Source: Deinococcus sp. (GTDB lineage: Bacteria > Deinococcota > Deinococci > Deinococcales > Deinococcaceae). From it: DNA of 17,869 nucleotides. The notes under the pieces are model-generated. The model was not told where the DNA came from and did not search any database. It was given only the letters and a program-made list of their open reading frames with translations. This document shows positions 7,324-14,712 of the stretch, one piece after another; positions within the stretch are counted from its first letter, which is position 1; every line of letters begins with the position of its first letter. The position numbers and the translations under genes are program-made. The stretch spans positions 1 through 17,869 of the forward strand of contig JAGLBK010000027.1 of the NCBI GenBank assembly GCA_018260275.1, given 5' to 3'.

Positions 7324-7392
7324 GGCGAAACGGGGCCGGGACAACTCGGACAAAAGATGCTGCCGGGCAATGCAAACAGGGCGCGGGACGGC

Positions 7393-7426
7393 AAAAAAGC
7401 GGCGCACCCCCGTAAGAACGCGCCGC
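7393..7426 (-). terminator. Intrinsic terminator of the aldo/keto reductase gene
   Basis: On the minus strand GCGGCGC (7426-7420), a 14-nt loop and GCGCCGC (7405-7399) form a perfect 7-bp GC stem followed by TTTTTT (7398-7393). It begins 14 bp after the reductase stop and separates it from the ABC exporter promoter. Confidence 0.88.
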
Positions 7427-7440
7427 CGGGCAAAACGGCT

Positions 7441-8388
7441 TTAGGAAGGCTTGAGGATTTCCTCGATGCGGCGCTGCACGTCCTCGCTAAGGCGCACGCC
7501 CGCCGCTTTCACGGTGTCCTCAATCTGCGAGACTTTCGTGGCGCCGGTAATCACGCTGCTTACCCCTTTTTCGCGCAGCAGCCACGCCAGGGCCAGCTGC
7601 GCCCGCGTGATCCCCAGGTCATCGGCGATGGGCTTCAGGTCGCGCACCTTCTGAATGTTCTCGTCGGTCAGGAAGTTCTTGCCCCAGTTTTCCTTCTCGG
7701 TCAGGCGGGCTCCCCCGGGTTTGCCGTCGTCGTACTTGCCAGTCAGCAGGCCCATCGCCAGCGGACTCCAGACGACCAGCCCGATGCCGGCGCTCTCGGT
7801 ATACGGCAAGATTTCTTGTTCCACGCGGTCACGGCGAATCATGCTGTATTCGGGCTGCTCGGTTACGGGGGCGTGCAGGCCGTGCGCCCTGGCAAACTCG
7901 ACCGCCTGGGCGATGCGGGCGGCGGGCCACATGCTGGTGCCCCAGTACAGCGCCTTGCCGTCGCGGATGACCTGATCGAAGGCCATCACGATTTCTTCCA
8001 TCGGCACTTCGGGGTCATAGCGGTGGGCAAAATAGATGTCGAGGTAATCGGTGCCCAGGCGCTTGAGGCTGCCGTCGATGCTTTCCAGCACATGCTTGCG
8101 CGACAGCCCCCGGTCGTTCACATGGTCGCTCATGGGCCAGAAGACCTTGCTGGCGATGACTAGGGTATGGCGCGGAAATTCCTTGAGCACCTGTCCCATC
8201 AACTGCTCGGACTGCCCTTTGGCATACACGTCGGCCTGGTCGAAATAATTCACGCCCAGGTCATACGCCTTGCGGACGATGTCGCCCACCATCTTGGAGG
8301 CGTCGTCGTTGATGCCGTAGGTTTCCCAGCCTCCCAGCGCCACTTCGGAGACTTTCAGACCACTCTTACCCAGGTTGCGAAATTCCAT
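7441..8388 (-). CDS. Aldo/keto reductase (Kv-beta-like subgroup)
   Basis: This 315-aa NADPH-dependent oxidoreductase is a TIM barrel that reduces aldehydes or ketones. The catalytic tetrad is visible: Asp50 (YFDQADVY), Tyr55, Lys81 (ASKVFW) and His122 (YFAHRYD). The start RNLGKSGLKVSEVALGG and the segment WSPLAMGLLTGKYDDG are typical of the AKR6/YghZ-type branch related to potassium-channel beta subunits. The C-terminal cofactor region is GATKVSQIED. The length is full. TAAAGT lies 6 nt ahead of the ATG at 8388, with no Shine-Dalgarno, so a leaderless transcript is likely. It is divergent from the M48 peptidase gene (75 bp between starts). The physiological substrate is not readable from sequence. 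Confidence 0.92.
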   Translation of the reverse strand: MEFRNLGKSGLKVSEVALGGWETYGINDDASKMVGDIVRKAYDLGVNYFDQADVYAKGQSEQLMGQVLKEFPRHTLVIASKVFWPMSDHVNDRGLSRKHVLESIDGSLKRLGTDYLDIYFAHRYDPEVPMEEIVMAFDQVIRDGKALYWGTSMWPAARIAQAVEFARAHGLHAPVTEQPEYSMIRRDRVEQEILPYTESAGIGLVVWSPLAMGLLTGKYDDGKPGGARLTEKENWGKNFLTDENIQKVRDLKPIADDLGITRAQLALAWLLREKGVSSVITGATKVSQIEDTVKAAGVRLSEDVQRRIEEILKPS

Positions 8389-8394
8389 AAGTCT

Positions 8395-8400
8395 ACTTTA
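8395..8400 (-). promoter_or_regulatory. Candidate leaderless -10 box of the aldo/keto reductase gene
   Basis: On the minus strand TAAAGT is followed by AGACTT (6 nt) and the ATG at 8388. A TTGAGA lies 14 nt further upstream, a short spacing for a -35. Confidence 0.45.
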
Positions 8401-8427
8401 GCTGTTAAAGCATCTCTCAACCTGCAT

Positions 8428-8456
8428 TTGGTCTTTGAGACAATCCAAATTATTCT
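8428..8456 (+). promoter_or_regulatory. Leaderless promoter of the M48 peptidase gene
   Basis: -35 TTGGTC (8428-8433), a 17-nt spacer, -10 TATTCT (8451-8456), then 7 nt to the ATG at 8464. The spacing is ideal and the box fixes the start codon. It overlaps the divergent control region of the aldo/keto reductase gene. Confidence 0.6.
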
Positions 8457-8463
8457 CGGATCA

Positions 8464-9621
8464 ATGACAGGGCGCGCCGGAAGTCAACTTTCCAAAATCT
8501 GGCAGGGTATAGCTGACCGCCAGGCTGCTGAGATTCGGGACGCTTTCCTGGTCTCTCAGAATGTAGGTACGAGCAGCCGCTCGATACTGGGATATGTGCT
8601 GGCCGTCTTGGTAATCTTGCTCGCTCTGGTTATGGGTGGACTGGGTTTGTGGTTTGCCCTCCGTACTCTTGGCCTGGTCGGGCATCTCAACGGCATTGAG
8701 CGTGTGGTGAGTGGATTTTGCGCGGTTATTTTGCTGGGAATCGTCTGGATGGCTAGGCCGCGTTTTGACTTGTCCTGGGGAAGGCCGATTACTGCTCAGG
8801 AAGCCCCGGAATTTTACGCGCTCATCAACGAAGTCGCGCAACAACTTCGGGTGCAGATGCCCAGGCGAGTGACGCTGTTACTGAGCGTCAATGCCTTTAT
8901 GGGGCGTAGTGGTTTCCCGCCGCAGCCTGCGCTGGGCTACGGTTTACCACTCTGGTTCGCCATGCATCCGCAGGAACGGGTTGCTATCCTGGCCCATGAA
9001 CTGGCCCATGAGCGTAATAACGACCCTACGCGTGGAGGATTAGTCGGTCTTGCGCTGAATATCCTGGCTCAGCTTATGTATGTGCTGCGTCCAGAAGGGC
9101 AAGTTTCCGGAGACATCATCGACCTTTTTACCAAAATGTTGCAGTGGCTATTCTCGAGAATCCCCCTGGTCCTGTATGGCGGACTGCTGCAACTGGTCGG
9201 CGCTGACCAGCAAAGGGCAGAGTACCGGGCCGATCTTCTGGCTGCCGAAGTTGCCGGAACTGAAGCGACTTCGGCAGCACTAGACAAGTTGCATCTGGCT
9301 GGCCTTTATGAAAGCGCTCTGCACAAGCACCGACATCAACCTGAGCGCCCACATGTCTTTCTGGAGTTACGCCATATGTGGGACACGATGTCGCAAGATG
9401 ACCGCCAGAAGAGAAGGGACGAATATGGGCAGATGCGCCTTCGTCTGGATGACTCTCATCCGCCGACTGTAGACCGGGTGCGAGTGGTGCAGGCTTACCA
9501 CTATGAGCCTAAAGTCATACTGACGGAGGAACGGGCAGCCAGGATCGATGCTGAGCTGGCGCCTTTTATCGGGCCGTTAGCAGATGAGGCGTATGACCTT
9601 TACCGGGAGTATCACGGCTGA
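8464..9621 (+). CDS. M48-family membrane zinc metallopeptidase (HtpX-like)
   Basis: This 385-aa integral membrane peptidase has two N-terminal membrane segments (about 41-70 and 79-98) and a third hydrophobic stretch near 228-246. The zinc site is HELAH (178-182), with the third ligand Glu253 in AEYRAD, and SHPPTVDRV (331-339) is the conserved M48 segment near the end. M48 membrane peptidases such as HtpX degrade or clip misfolded membrane proteins. The cytosolic N-terminal 40 residues precede the first membrane segment. The ATG at 8464 is supported by a well-spaced promoter; the frame is open further upstream but overlaps the divergent reductase gene. By eye its base composition and codon use (TTA, AAT, ACT, GTT) are less GC-rich than the neighbours, which may indicate transfer. 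Confidence 0.9.
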   Translation: MTGRAGSQLSKIWQGIADRQAAEIRDAFLVSQNVGTSSRSILGYVLAVLVILLALVMGGLGLWFALRTLGLVGHLNGIERVVSGFCAVILLGIVWMARPRFDLSWGRPITAQEAPEFYALINEVAQQLRVQMPRRVTLLLSVNAFMGRSGFPPQPALGYGLPLWFAMHPQERVAILAHELAHERNNDPTRGGLVGLALNILAQLMYVLRPEGQVSGDIIDLFTKMLQWLFSRIPLVLYGGLLQLVGADQQRAEYRADLLAAEVAGTEATSAALDKLHLAGLYESALHKHRHQPERPHVFLELRHMWDTMSQDDRQKRRDEYGQMRLRLDDSHPPTVDRVRVVQAYHYEPKVILTEERAARIDAELAPFIGPLADEAYDLYREYHG

Positions 9622-9688
9622 ATACCTTTTGTCTCTGAATTCGGTTGTCTACGTTGCGCCAGACGTGGCTCAGCTCAGGTGACTCGGC

Positions 9689-10762
9689 TCACGCGATCAC
9701 GCCGTAGCGGTCCCGGTACACCACGTAGGCCAGTCCCAGCGTGCTGAGGGTACTGACCAGACTGCTCAGGCCGTAGCTGATGAGGGGCAGCGTAATGCCG
9801 GTGAGGGGGAGCAGGCCCAGCGCCGCGCCGGTGTTTTCCAGCACTTGAAACCCGATCTGGGCCAGCACGCCCGCCGTCAGAAGCTGATCCTGCAAGCGGG
9901 GGCTGCGGGCCGCCATGCGCGAGAGCCGCCAGAACAGCAGTCCGTACAGCAGCAGCACGCCGACCGCCCCCACGAAGCCCTGTTCCTCGGCCCAGGTGCT
10001 GAAGGCGAAGTCGGTATCGGCCTCGGGCAAAAAGCCGTTATGCGACTGGCTGCCCTGCTTGTAGCCCTTGCCCTGGAGGCCCCCCGACCCCACCGCGATG
10101 GTGCTCTGAATGACCTGATAGCCCGCGCCGCGCGGGTCGGTGTAGGGGTTCAGAAAAATAGTCAGGCGCTTTTGCTGATAGGGGGCCAGGTGCGGGTAGA
10201 CCGCCGTAGGAAAGGCCACCCCAAGCGCCAAAGCCGCCAGCAGAGCGTGCCACCAGGGAATCCGGGCCGCCAGCAGCATAACTGCGAACATGACAGCCAG
10301 GATCATCGCGCCGCCGAAATCCTGGGTAACGACCAGCGCCAGCGCAGGCAAAAACACCGCGAAAGCCGCCGCGTAGGTGCGCCAGCCCTCGTAACCGCGC
10401 CGCAGGGTCACGGCCAGCATCAGGATCAGTGCCAGTTTCAGGATTTCCAGCGGCTGAAACTGCACCTGCCCCAGCATGATCCAGTTGCGCTGCCCGTTGA
10501 CCTCCTTACCGATCAAGAAGGTGCTGGCCTGCAAAAGCAGTGCGGAGGCGTACAGCGGCGGCGCAAAGCGGTAGAGGCGGTCACGGCCTGCCCACCACAT
10601 TACCCCGATGGGAAGGGCGGCGAGGAATACGCCCATCAATTGTTTACTGAAAATGCCCGGCGACACGCGCGGCGAGAGCGCGGCGGTACTGACCGTCAGC
10701 AGGCCCACGGCGAGCAGCGCCAGCACGATGAGCGGCAGACGGAGATCATATTTCAGATTCAA
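9689..10762 (-). CDS. rodA: RodA-type SEDS peptidoglycan glycosyltransferase
   Basis: RodA polymerises lipid II into glycan strands during cell elongation, working with a class B penicillin-binding protein. The 357-aa multi-membrane protein has the SEDS landmarks: GQRNWI (90-95), FQPLEILKL (102-110), the large extracellular loop GKGYKQGSQSHNGFLPEADTDF with the essential Asp251, and TGITLPLISYGLSS (321-334). The GKG-x-QG-x-Q form of the loop favours RodA over FtsW. One departure is FQPLE, where FQPSE is almost invariant. The start is TTG at 10762: an in-frame TGA lies just upstream, and TGAGGT about 10 nt before the TTG is a fair ribosome-binding site. No PBP or mre gene is adjacent. Confidence 0.92.
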   Translation of the reverse strand: MNLKYDLRLPLIVLALLAVGLLTVSTAALSPRVSPGIFSKQLMGVFLAALPIGVMWWAGRDRLYRFAPPLYASALLLQASTFLIGKEVNGQRNWIMLGQVQFQPLEILKLALILMLAVTLRRGYEGWRTYAAAFAVFLPALALVVTQDFGGAMILAVMFAVMLLAARIPWWHALLAALALGVAFPTAVYPHLAPYQQKRLTIFLNPYTDPRGAGYQVIQSTIAVGSGGLQGKGYKQGSQSHNGFLPEADTDFAFSTWAEEQGFVGAVGVLLLYGLLFWRLSRMAARSPRLQDQLLTAGVLAQIGFQVLENTGAALGLLPLTGITLPLISYGLSSLVSTLSTLGLAYVVYRDRYGVIA

Positions 10763-10934
10763 GAGCGGGTTACCTCAGCGGGGGCCGGACGACACACCTG
10801 CTCAGGCTACAGGCTTTTGGGCCGCAGCGGCAAAGATCATGAAGCGGTCTGGAGGCGGCGTTACATCTGCCTCACGCGGACAGGACTACGCTGGGCGGAT
10901 CAAGGCACCGGCCAGCCTCACGCCTGTGCTTACC

Positions 10935-10940
10935 TGGAGG
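10935..10940 (+). promoter_or_regulatory. Ribosome-binding site of the secreted protein gene
   Basis: TGGAGG lies 6 nt before the ATG at 10947. It is one of the few clear Shine-Dalgarno sites here and decides the start over the longer open frame. Confidence 0.7.
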
Positions 10941-10946
10941 AACACC

Positions 10947-11642
10947 ATGCAGAGAAGTAATACCCGTCACTGGGCGGCCAGCCTGGGCCTGTGCGCGGCC
11001 CTGAGTGCCCCCGCCGCCGCGCAGAGCACGGTGATGATCTCGGGCTACCAGGACGCCGCCAGCACACGCACCTTCAGCGTCACGCCCGGCCAGACCAGCC
11101 GCCAGAACACCACCGCCACCTTCCTGATTCAGGGCGACGACCTGCCCCTTGGTGGCCTGACAGTTAGCCACAGCAGCGCCCTGAACGGCAGCAAGGACCT
11201 GGCGTGGCTCCAGAACAGCGACGCGGGCTTTCAGGCCACCTTGTTGCTCAACACGACCTTCTCGGCCCAGATCGAGGGCGCACCGGCCCAGGCCGACGCG
11301 GCGGGGGCTTTGCAGTCGCTGATCGGCACGGCGGCGGCGCAGGGGTACACCACCATTCCCAGCGGGTCGTACATCAAATTCACGCACGCGCTGGATCTCG
11401 CTTCGTTGCCCGTCATGCAAAAGAACACAGTCCAGGTCGTGGACAGCTACACCCTGCAAAACGCCGCGCTGGGCGTGGGCAGCAGCGCGGACGGGGTCGG
11501 GGTGCTGTACGGCAAGGCGACGGCTGCACCTGCGCCCGCTCCGGCAAAAGTGCCCGTCAAAACTCCGGCCACAGCTCCGGTTAAAGCACCCGTCAAAGCC
11601 CCGGTCAGCCAGCCTGTTTTACCCGTCAGGCCGACCAAGTAA
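10947..11642 (+). CDS. Secreted protein of unknown function with Lys-Pro-Ala tail
   Basis: I do not recognise this family. The 231-aa precursor starts with a signal peptide: basic start (MQRSNTRHW), hydrophobic core, and a likely cleavage site after APAAA (residue 25), releasing QSTVMISGY. The middle is Ser/Thr/Asn-rich and probably beta-structured. The last 40 residues are a low-complexity stretch of APAPAPAK, VKTP and VKAP units, with four V-K-(A/T)-P type repeats. Such tails are flexible and positively charged and could contact peptidoglycan or the cell surface; that is inference. A good ribosome-binding site fixes the start. The gene is divergent from rodA (184 bp apart), and no clear promoter was identified in that gap. 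Confidence 0.8.
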   Translation: MQRSNTRHWAASLGLCAALSAPAAAQSTVMISGYQDAASTRTFSVTPGQTSRQNTTATFLIQGDDLPLGGLTVSHSSALNGSKDLAWLQNSDAGFQATLLLNTTFSAQIEGAPAQADAAGALQSLIGTAAAQGYTTIPSGSYIKFTHALDLASLPVMQKNTVQVVDSYTLQNAALGVGSSADGVGVLYGKATAAPAPAPAKVPVKTPATAPVKAPVKAPVSQPVLPVRPTK

Positions 11643-11662
11643 GTTTTTACTGTTCCACAGGC

Positions 11663-11668
11663 TAGGAT
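11663..11668 (+). promoter_or_regulatory. Candidate leaderless -10 box of the GNAT acetyltransferase gene
   Basis: TAGGAT is followed by TAAGCT (6 nt) and the GTG at 11675. There is no good -35 at 16-18 nt. Confidence 0.45.
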
Positions 11669-11674
11669 TAAGCT

Positions 11675-12229
11675 GTGCAAGACCTGTCCACCCTGCCCGT
11701 CGTGCTGCGTGACCGCCGCCCCGACGATCTTCCGACCATGCAGCGCTGGCTGACCGACCCGCAGGCCGAGTGGCGGCGCTGGGACTCGCCCTATTCGCCT
11801 GCCGAGCAGACCACCGAAACCATGCAGGCTTACATCCGCTTTTTGCAGGCCACCGCACCCGAGGCCGACGAGCGCGTGATCGACGTGGACGGCGAGGTCG
11901 TGGGGCTGGTCAACCGCGATCAGGAAGAGCCGGAGGGCAATGGGTGGTGGGATTTAGGCATCCTGATCTTCAATCCGCACTACTGGGGGGGCGGCGTGGG
12001 TACGCGGGCGCTGAGGCTGTGGGTGCAGGACACGCTCGACTGGACCGACGCGCACACCCTGACTTTTACCACCTGGAGCGGCAACGAGCGCATGATCCGC
12101 GCGGCCCTGCGCCTGGGCTTCCGCGAGTGTATGCGCGTGCGGGAAGCCCGCGTAGTCGGCGGCGAGCGCTTCGACAGCGTACGTTACGACCTGCTGCGCC
12201 GTGAGTGGGAAGCCGCGCAGCTCTCATGA
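11675..12229 (+). CDS. GNAT-family N-acetyltransferase
   Basis: This 184-aa protein belongs to the Acetyltransf_3 (RimJ/RimL-like) branch, which moves an acetyl group from acetyl-CoA to an amine, often a protein N-terminus or a small molecule. The fold is visible: LRDRRPDDLPTMQRWLTDP at the start (strand 1 and helix 1), VDGEVVGLVN (71-80), the WWDLGILIFNPHYWGGGVGT stretch (91-110) holding the acyl-CoA pyrophosphate loop (GGGVGT, residues 105-110), and NERMIRAALRLGFRE (137-151), the late motif with conserved Asn. The GTG start at 11675 is supported by TAGGAT 6 nt ahead. It ends 31 bp before the next gene, which may be cotranscribed. The substrate is unknown. Confidence 0.9.
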   Translation: MQDLSTLPVVLRDRRPDDLPTMQRWLTDPQAEWRRWDSPYSPAEQTTETMQAYIRFLQATAPEADERVIDVDGEVVGLVNRDQEEPEGNGWWDLGILIFNPHYWGGGVGTRALRLWVQDTLDWTDAHTLTFTTWSGNERMIRAALRLGFRECMRVREARVVGGERFDSVRYDLLRREWEAAQLS

Positions 12230-12260
12230 ACCGACCCGCCGAACGGCCCACTGGGAAGCC

Positions 12261-12905
12261 ATGAGCCGCGAGAGATGGTCGCCGCCCATCAATCCGCCCG
12301 GATTTCTGGCGACCCAGGATCTCAAGGCCCGGGGCTGGACGCCCGCCATGATCCAGAAATTTCTGGGCGAACACGACGACACGCGCCTCAACGGGCTGAA
12401 GATGGGTCGCCGTCGCCTGCCTCCCGTGAAGCTCTACCGCGAGGAGCGTGTCAACGAGGCTGAGCGCGAGGACGACTTTCTGGCGGCTCAGGCCAGAGCG
12501 GCCGACGCCCGTGAACGCGCCGCCCGCGCCCGCGAAACCCGTGAGGCCAGACGCGCCGCGCTGCTGCGGAGTGCCGCCGGGAGCTATGTGCCGACTGTTC
12601 ACCCCGAGCCGCTGCGTAAGGGCGCGACCCGCAAGGCGCGGGAGCCGTATCTGGCGGGCCTGGAACGCACCCAGAGCAAGCTGGAACGTGAAATCGCGGC
12701 GGCCTCCAAACCACTGGGGGAACGGGAGACGGCGCAACTGCGTGCCCTGCTCCTAGAACAGCTCGATCTGGCGCTGTCGCAGGTCTACGACTGGTTTCCG
12801 GCTCCCGGCGAGCAGAAACAGACAGGTGCAAAGAAGAAACCGAAGTCCCAGGATCCGCAGGCCGGGGCCCAGGTCAGCGACTGGCGCGAGTGGGACTGGG
12901 ATTGA
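12261..12905 (+). CDS. Unknown protein with N-terminal DNA-binding-like RGWT domain and charged helical region
   Basis: I do not recognise a named family. Residues 18-60 have a regular pattern, LATQDLKARGWTPAMIQKFL followed by GEHD and then RRRLPPVKLYREERVNEAE. It resembles small helix-turn-helix modules in actinobacterial and Deinococcus hypothetical proteins that read RGWT...L...LYxxxRVxxAE. Residues 70-110 are very Arg/Ala/Glu-rich and likely form a long helix. The C-terminus (about 180-214) is Lys/Gln-rich and ends in WREWDWD. There is no signal peptide. The ATG at 12261 is preceded by GGGAAG; an overlapping ATG at 12226 is out of frame. It sits 31 bp after the acetyltransferase gene, so an operon is plausible. 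The function is unknown; nucleic acid binding is a guess from composition. Confidence 0.75.
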   Translation: MSRERWSPPINPPGFLATQDLKARGWTPAMIQKFLGEHDDTRLNGLKMGRRRLPPVKLYREERVNEAEREDDFLAAQARAADARERAARARETREARRAALLRSAAGSYVPTVHPEPLRKGATRKAREPYLAGLERTQSKLEREIAAASKPLGERETAQLRALLLEQLDLALSQVYDWFPAPGEQKQTGAKKKPKSQDPQAGAQVSDWREWDWD

Positions 12906-12935
12906 GAGGGAGAAGGCCCAGTTCCCCTGCACTGC

Positions 12936-14501
12936 TCAGGGCACGTCGTCCTCGTCGAAAACCGGCACGTCCCCGACGGGCAGCTCCACGAAGGCGGTGG
13001 TGCCTTGGCCCACCTCGCTCTCGATCCAGATTTTGCCCTGGTGCGCGTCCACGATGCCCTTGGCAATGCTTAGGCCCAGGCCCGCGCCGCCCTGGTCACG
13101 GCTGCGGCTGTCCTCGACGCGGTAGAAGCGGTCGAACAGCCTGGCGAGGTGCTCGGCGGGAATGCCGGGGCCGTCGTCACGGACGCTCAGTTGCAGCTCC
13201 TGGCCGCTTTCCAGCAATTTGCTCGACAGGGTGATGTTTCTGGCCCCGGCCTTGAGCGCGTTGCCGACCAGATTGATCATGACCTGCTTGAGCCGGTCCG
13301 GGTCGCCCTCGAAGGTGATGTCCTGGCCCGAGGTGCTCAGGGTGGTGCCTGCATTGTGGGCCAGTGGGGCCAGTTCGCGCACGATTTCGGTGAGGAACAT
13401 GCTTGACAGGATCGGCTGGTGGCTCATGACCAGTGCGCCGCTGTCCGAGCGGGCCAGTTCCAGCAGGCTGGCGATCAGGTTGGTCAGCCGGGCGGACTCG
13501 CTCTGAATAATCCGCAGGCTTTCCTGCTGCTGCCCGGTCGGGTCGGTGCGCCGCAGCAGGTAGTTGGCGTGGCCGCTGATGGCCGTTACCGGGGTGCGCA
13601 GTTCGTGGCTGGCGTCACTGGTGAAGCGGCGCTGAGCCTCGAAGCTCTTTTCCAGGCGGTCGAGCATGGCATTCAGCGACCCGGCCAGGGCCTGAACCTC
13701 GTCCTGGGTCTGCGGTTCGGGAACACGTTCGCCCAGGTTCTGCCCGCCAATTCGCTCGGCGGCCTGCCGCACCTGCCGCAGCGGCAAAAGCGCCTGCCCC
13801 GCCAGCAGATAGGCCCCCAGCGCACTCAGGGCCGTGCCCAGAAAAAACAGCACCGCGAACACTCCCTTGAGCGAACGCATGGTGTCATTCATCGGGGTCA
13901 GGCTCAGGCCGATGTAAGTAATAGCAAAGCTGGGCGGCGGCGGCGGCATCCCGTTGGCACGCGGCATTTCGAGCTGTTCCATGCCCAGCGCGACCAGAAT
14001 GCGGTAGGGGGTCGCCTGCGTTTTGCCCGGTTCGCCGTAAATGTCGTTCACGCTGCGCTGAATGAAAATCCGGCCCCCCGGCGACTCGGCCAGGCGGGAC
14101 AGTTCGGTTTCGGTCAGCACGAAGGGGCGCTGAGGGCTGAGGCCGGTAATCACCCGGCGCTGACTGTCCAGGGTGGTGCGCAAGGTTTTCAGGAACCGGG
14201 CGCGAGCCTCGGGCGTCTGGGTTCCCGACAGGCCCCTGATGAGGGTGGACTGGTCGTAAAAACCCAGGTCCTCGACCTGAATGACGTTATTGGGGAAGGT
14301 GTAGCGGGCCACCCAGGACGGCCCACTGGCGAGGGTGCCGCCCGCCGAACGGGTAAACACGCGGTAGTTGTCACTGAGCGCGGCGTCCAGGTTGTTCCGC
14401 AGACTGCGTTGCATCAGTCCCAGCGCCGAGATGGAAACCAGCCCCAGCAGGCAGGCCAGCAGCGCGGTATACACCAGCGTCAAGCGCCATTTGAGGGTCA
14501 T
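12936..14501 (-). CDS. Membrane sensor histidine kinase (orphan)
   Basis: This 521-aa two-component sensor has membrane segment 1 (about 8-30), a roughly 180-residue extracytoplasmic sensor region, membrane segment 2 (about 213-235), HAMP (about 236-288), and HisKA with phosphoacceptor His299 in SHELRTP. The HATPase domain has the N-box (Asn410 and Asn414 in NLVGNALKA), DGPGIP (443-448) and GGAGLGLSIA (471-480). It should sense an envelope signal and phosphorylate a response regulator. No response regulator gene lies on either side. The sensor region carries a run of five prolines (186-190). The ATG at 14501 has neither a clear Shine-Dalgarno nor a clear -10 at leaderless distance. The next gene upstream is scpA, 211 bp away. 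Confidence 0.93.
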   Translation of the reverse strand: MTLKWRLTLVYTALLACLLGLVSISALGLMQRSLRNNLDAALSDNYRVFTRSAGGTLASGPSWVARYTFPNNVIQVEDLGFYDQSTLIRGLSGTQTPEARARFLKTLRTTLDSQRRVITGLSPQRPFVLTETELSRLAESPGGRIFIQRSVNDIYGEPGKTQATPYRILVALGMEQLEMPRANGMPPPPPSFAITYIGLSLTPMNDTMRSLKGVFAVLFFLGTALSALGAYLLAGQALLPLRQVRQAAERIGGQNLGERVPEPQTQDEVQALAGSLNAMLDRLEKSFEAQRRFTSDASHELRTPVTAISGHANYLLRRTDPTGQQQESLRIIQSESARLTNLIASLLELARSDSGALVMSHQPILSSMFLTEIVRELAPLAHNAGTTLSTSGQDITFEGDPDRLKQVMINLVGNALKAGARNITLSSKLLESGQELQLSVRDDGPGIPAEHLARLFDRFYRVEDSRSRDQGGAGLGLSIAKGIVDAHQGKIWIESEVGQGTTAFVELPVGDVPVFDEDDVP

Positions 14502-14608
14502 AAACGGTTAGCCACCGGGCGCAGATTCACGGGCGGTAGTGTAATACCAACTGCGGTGAATAAGCTAACAAAGTTGGCGTTTAACCCGACCGGAGGGAGA
14601 AGCAAGAA

Positions 14609-14700
14609 ATACGTGCTGCGGGACTTGCAAAGCTGCAGAGTAGAGATGGACTAAAGTCTGGTGCCTTTCTGGATTTTGGGGAATCGGACGCAGCACGTAT
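14609..14700. repeat. 92-bp element bounded by perfect 12-bp inverted repeats
   Basis: ATACGTGCTGCG (14609-14620) and CGCAGCACGTAT (14689-14700) are exact reverse complements 68 bp apart. The element fills part of the 211-bp gap 14502-14712 between the histidine kinase and scpA. The same gap has a 6-bp inverted pair CCAACT (14547-14552) and AGTTGG (14572-14577). No coding frame is inside. It may be a small non-autonomous mobile element, an IS remnant or a long-loop RNA hairpin; I see no clear target duplication. Confidence 0.5.
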
Positions 14701-14712
14701 GACCAGGCCGCC

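Noticed and set aside
7357..8163. 268-aa + strand open frame opposite the aldo/keto reductase
   Set aside because: Antisense shadow; it also runs through the reductase terminator.
9845..10960. 371-aa + strand open frame opposite rodA
   Set aside because: Antisense shadow of rodA; Gln/Arg/His-rich translation with no domain pattern.
13419..14654. 411-aa + strand open frame opposite the histidine kinase
   Set aside because: It mirrors an intact histidine kinase on the other strand, has no recognisable motif, and long antisense frames are expected in GC-rich genes.
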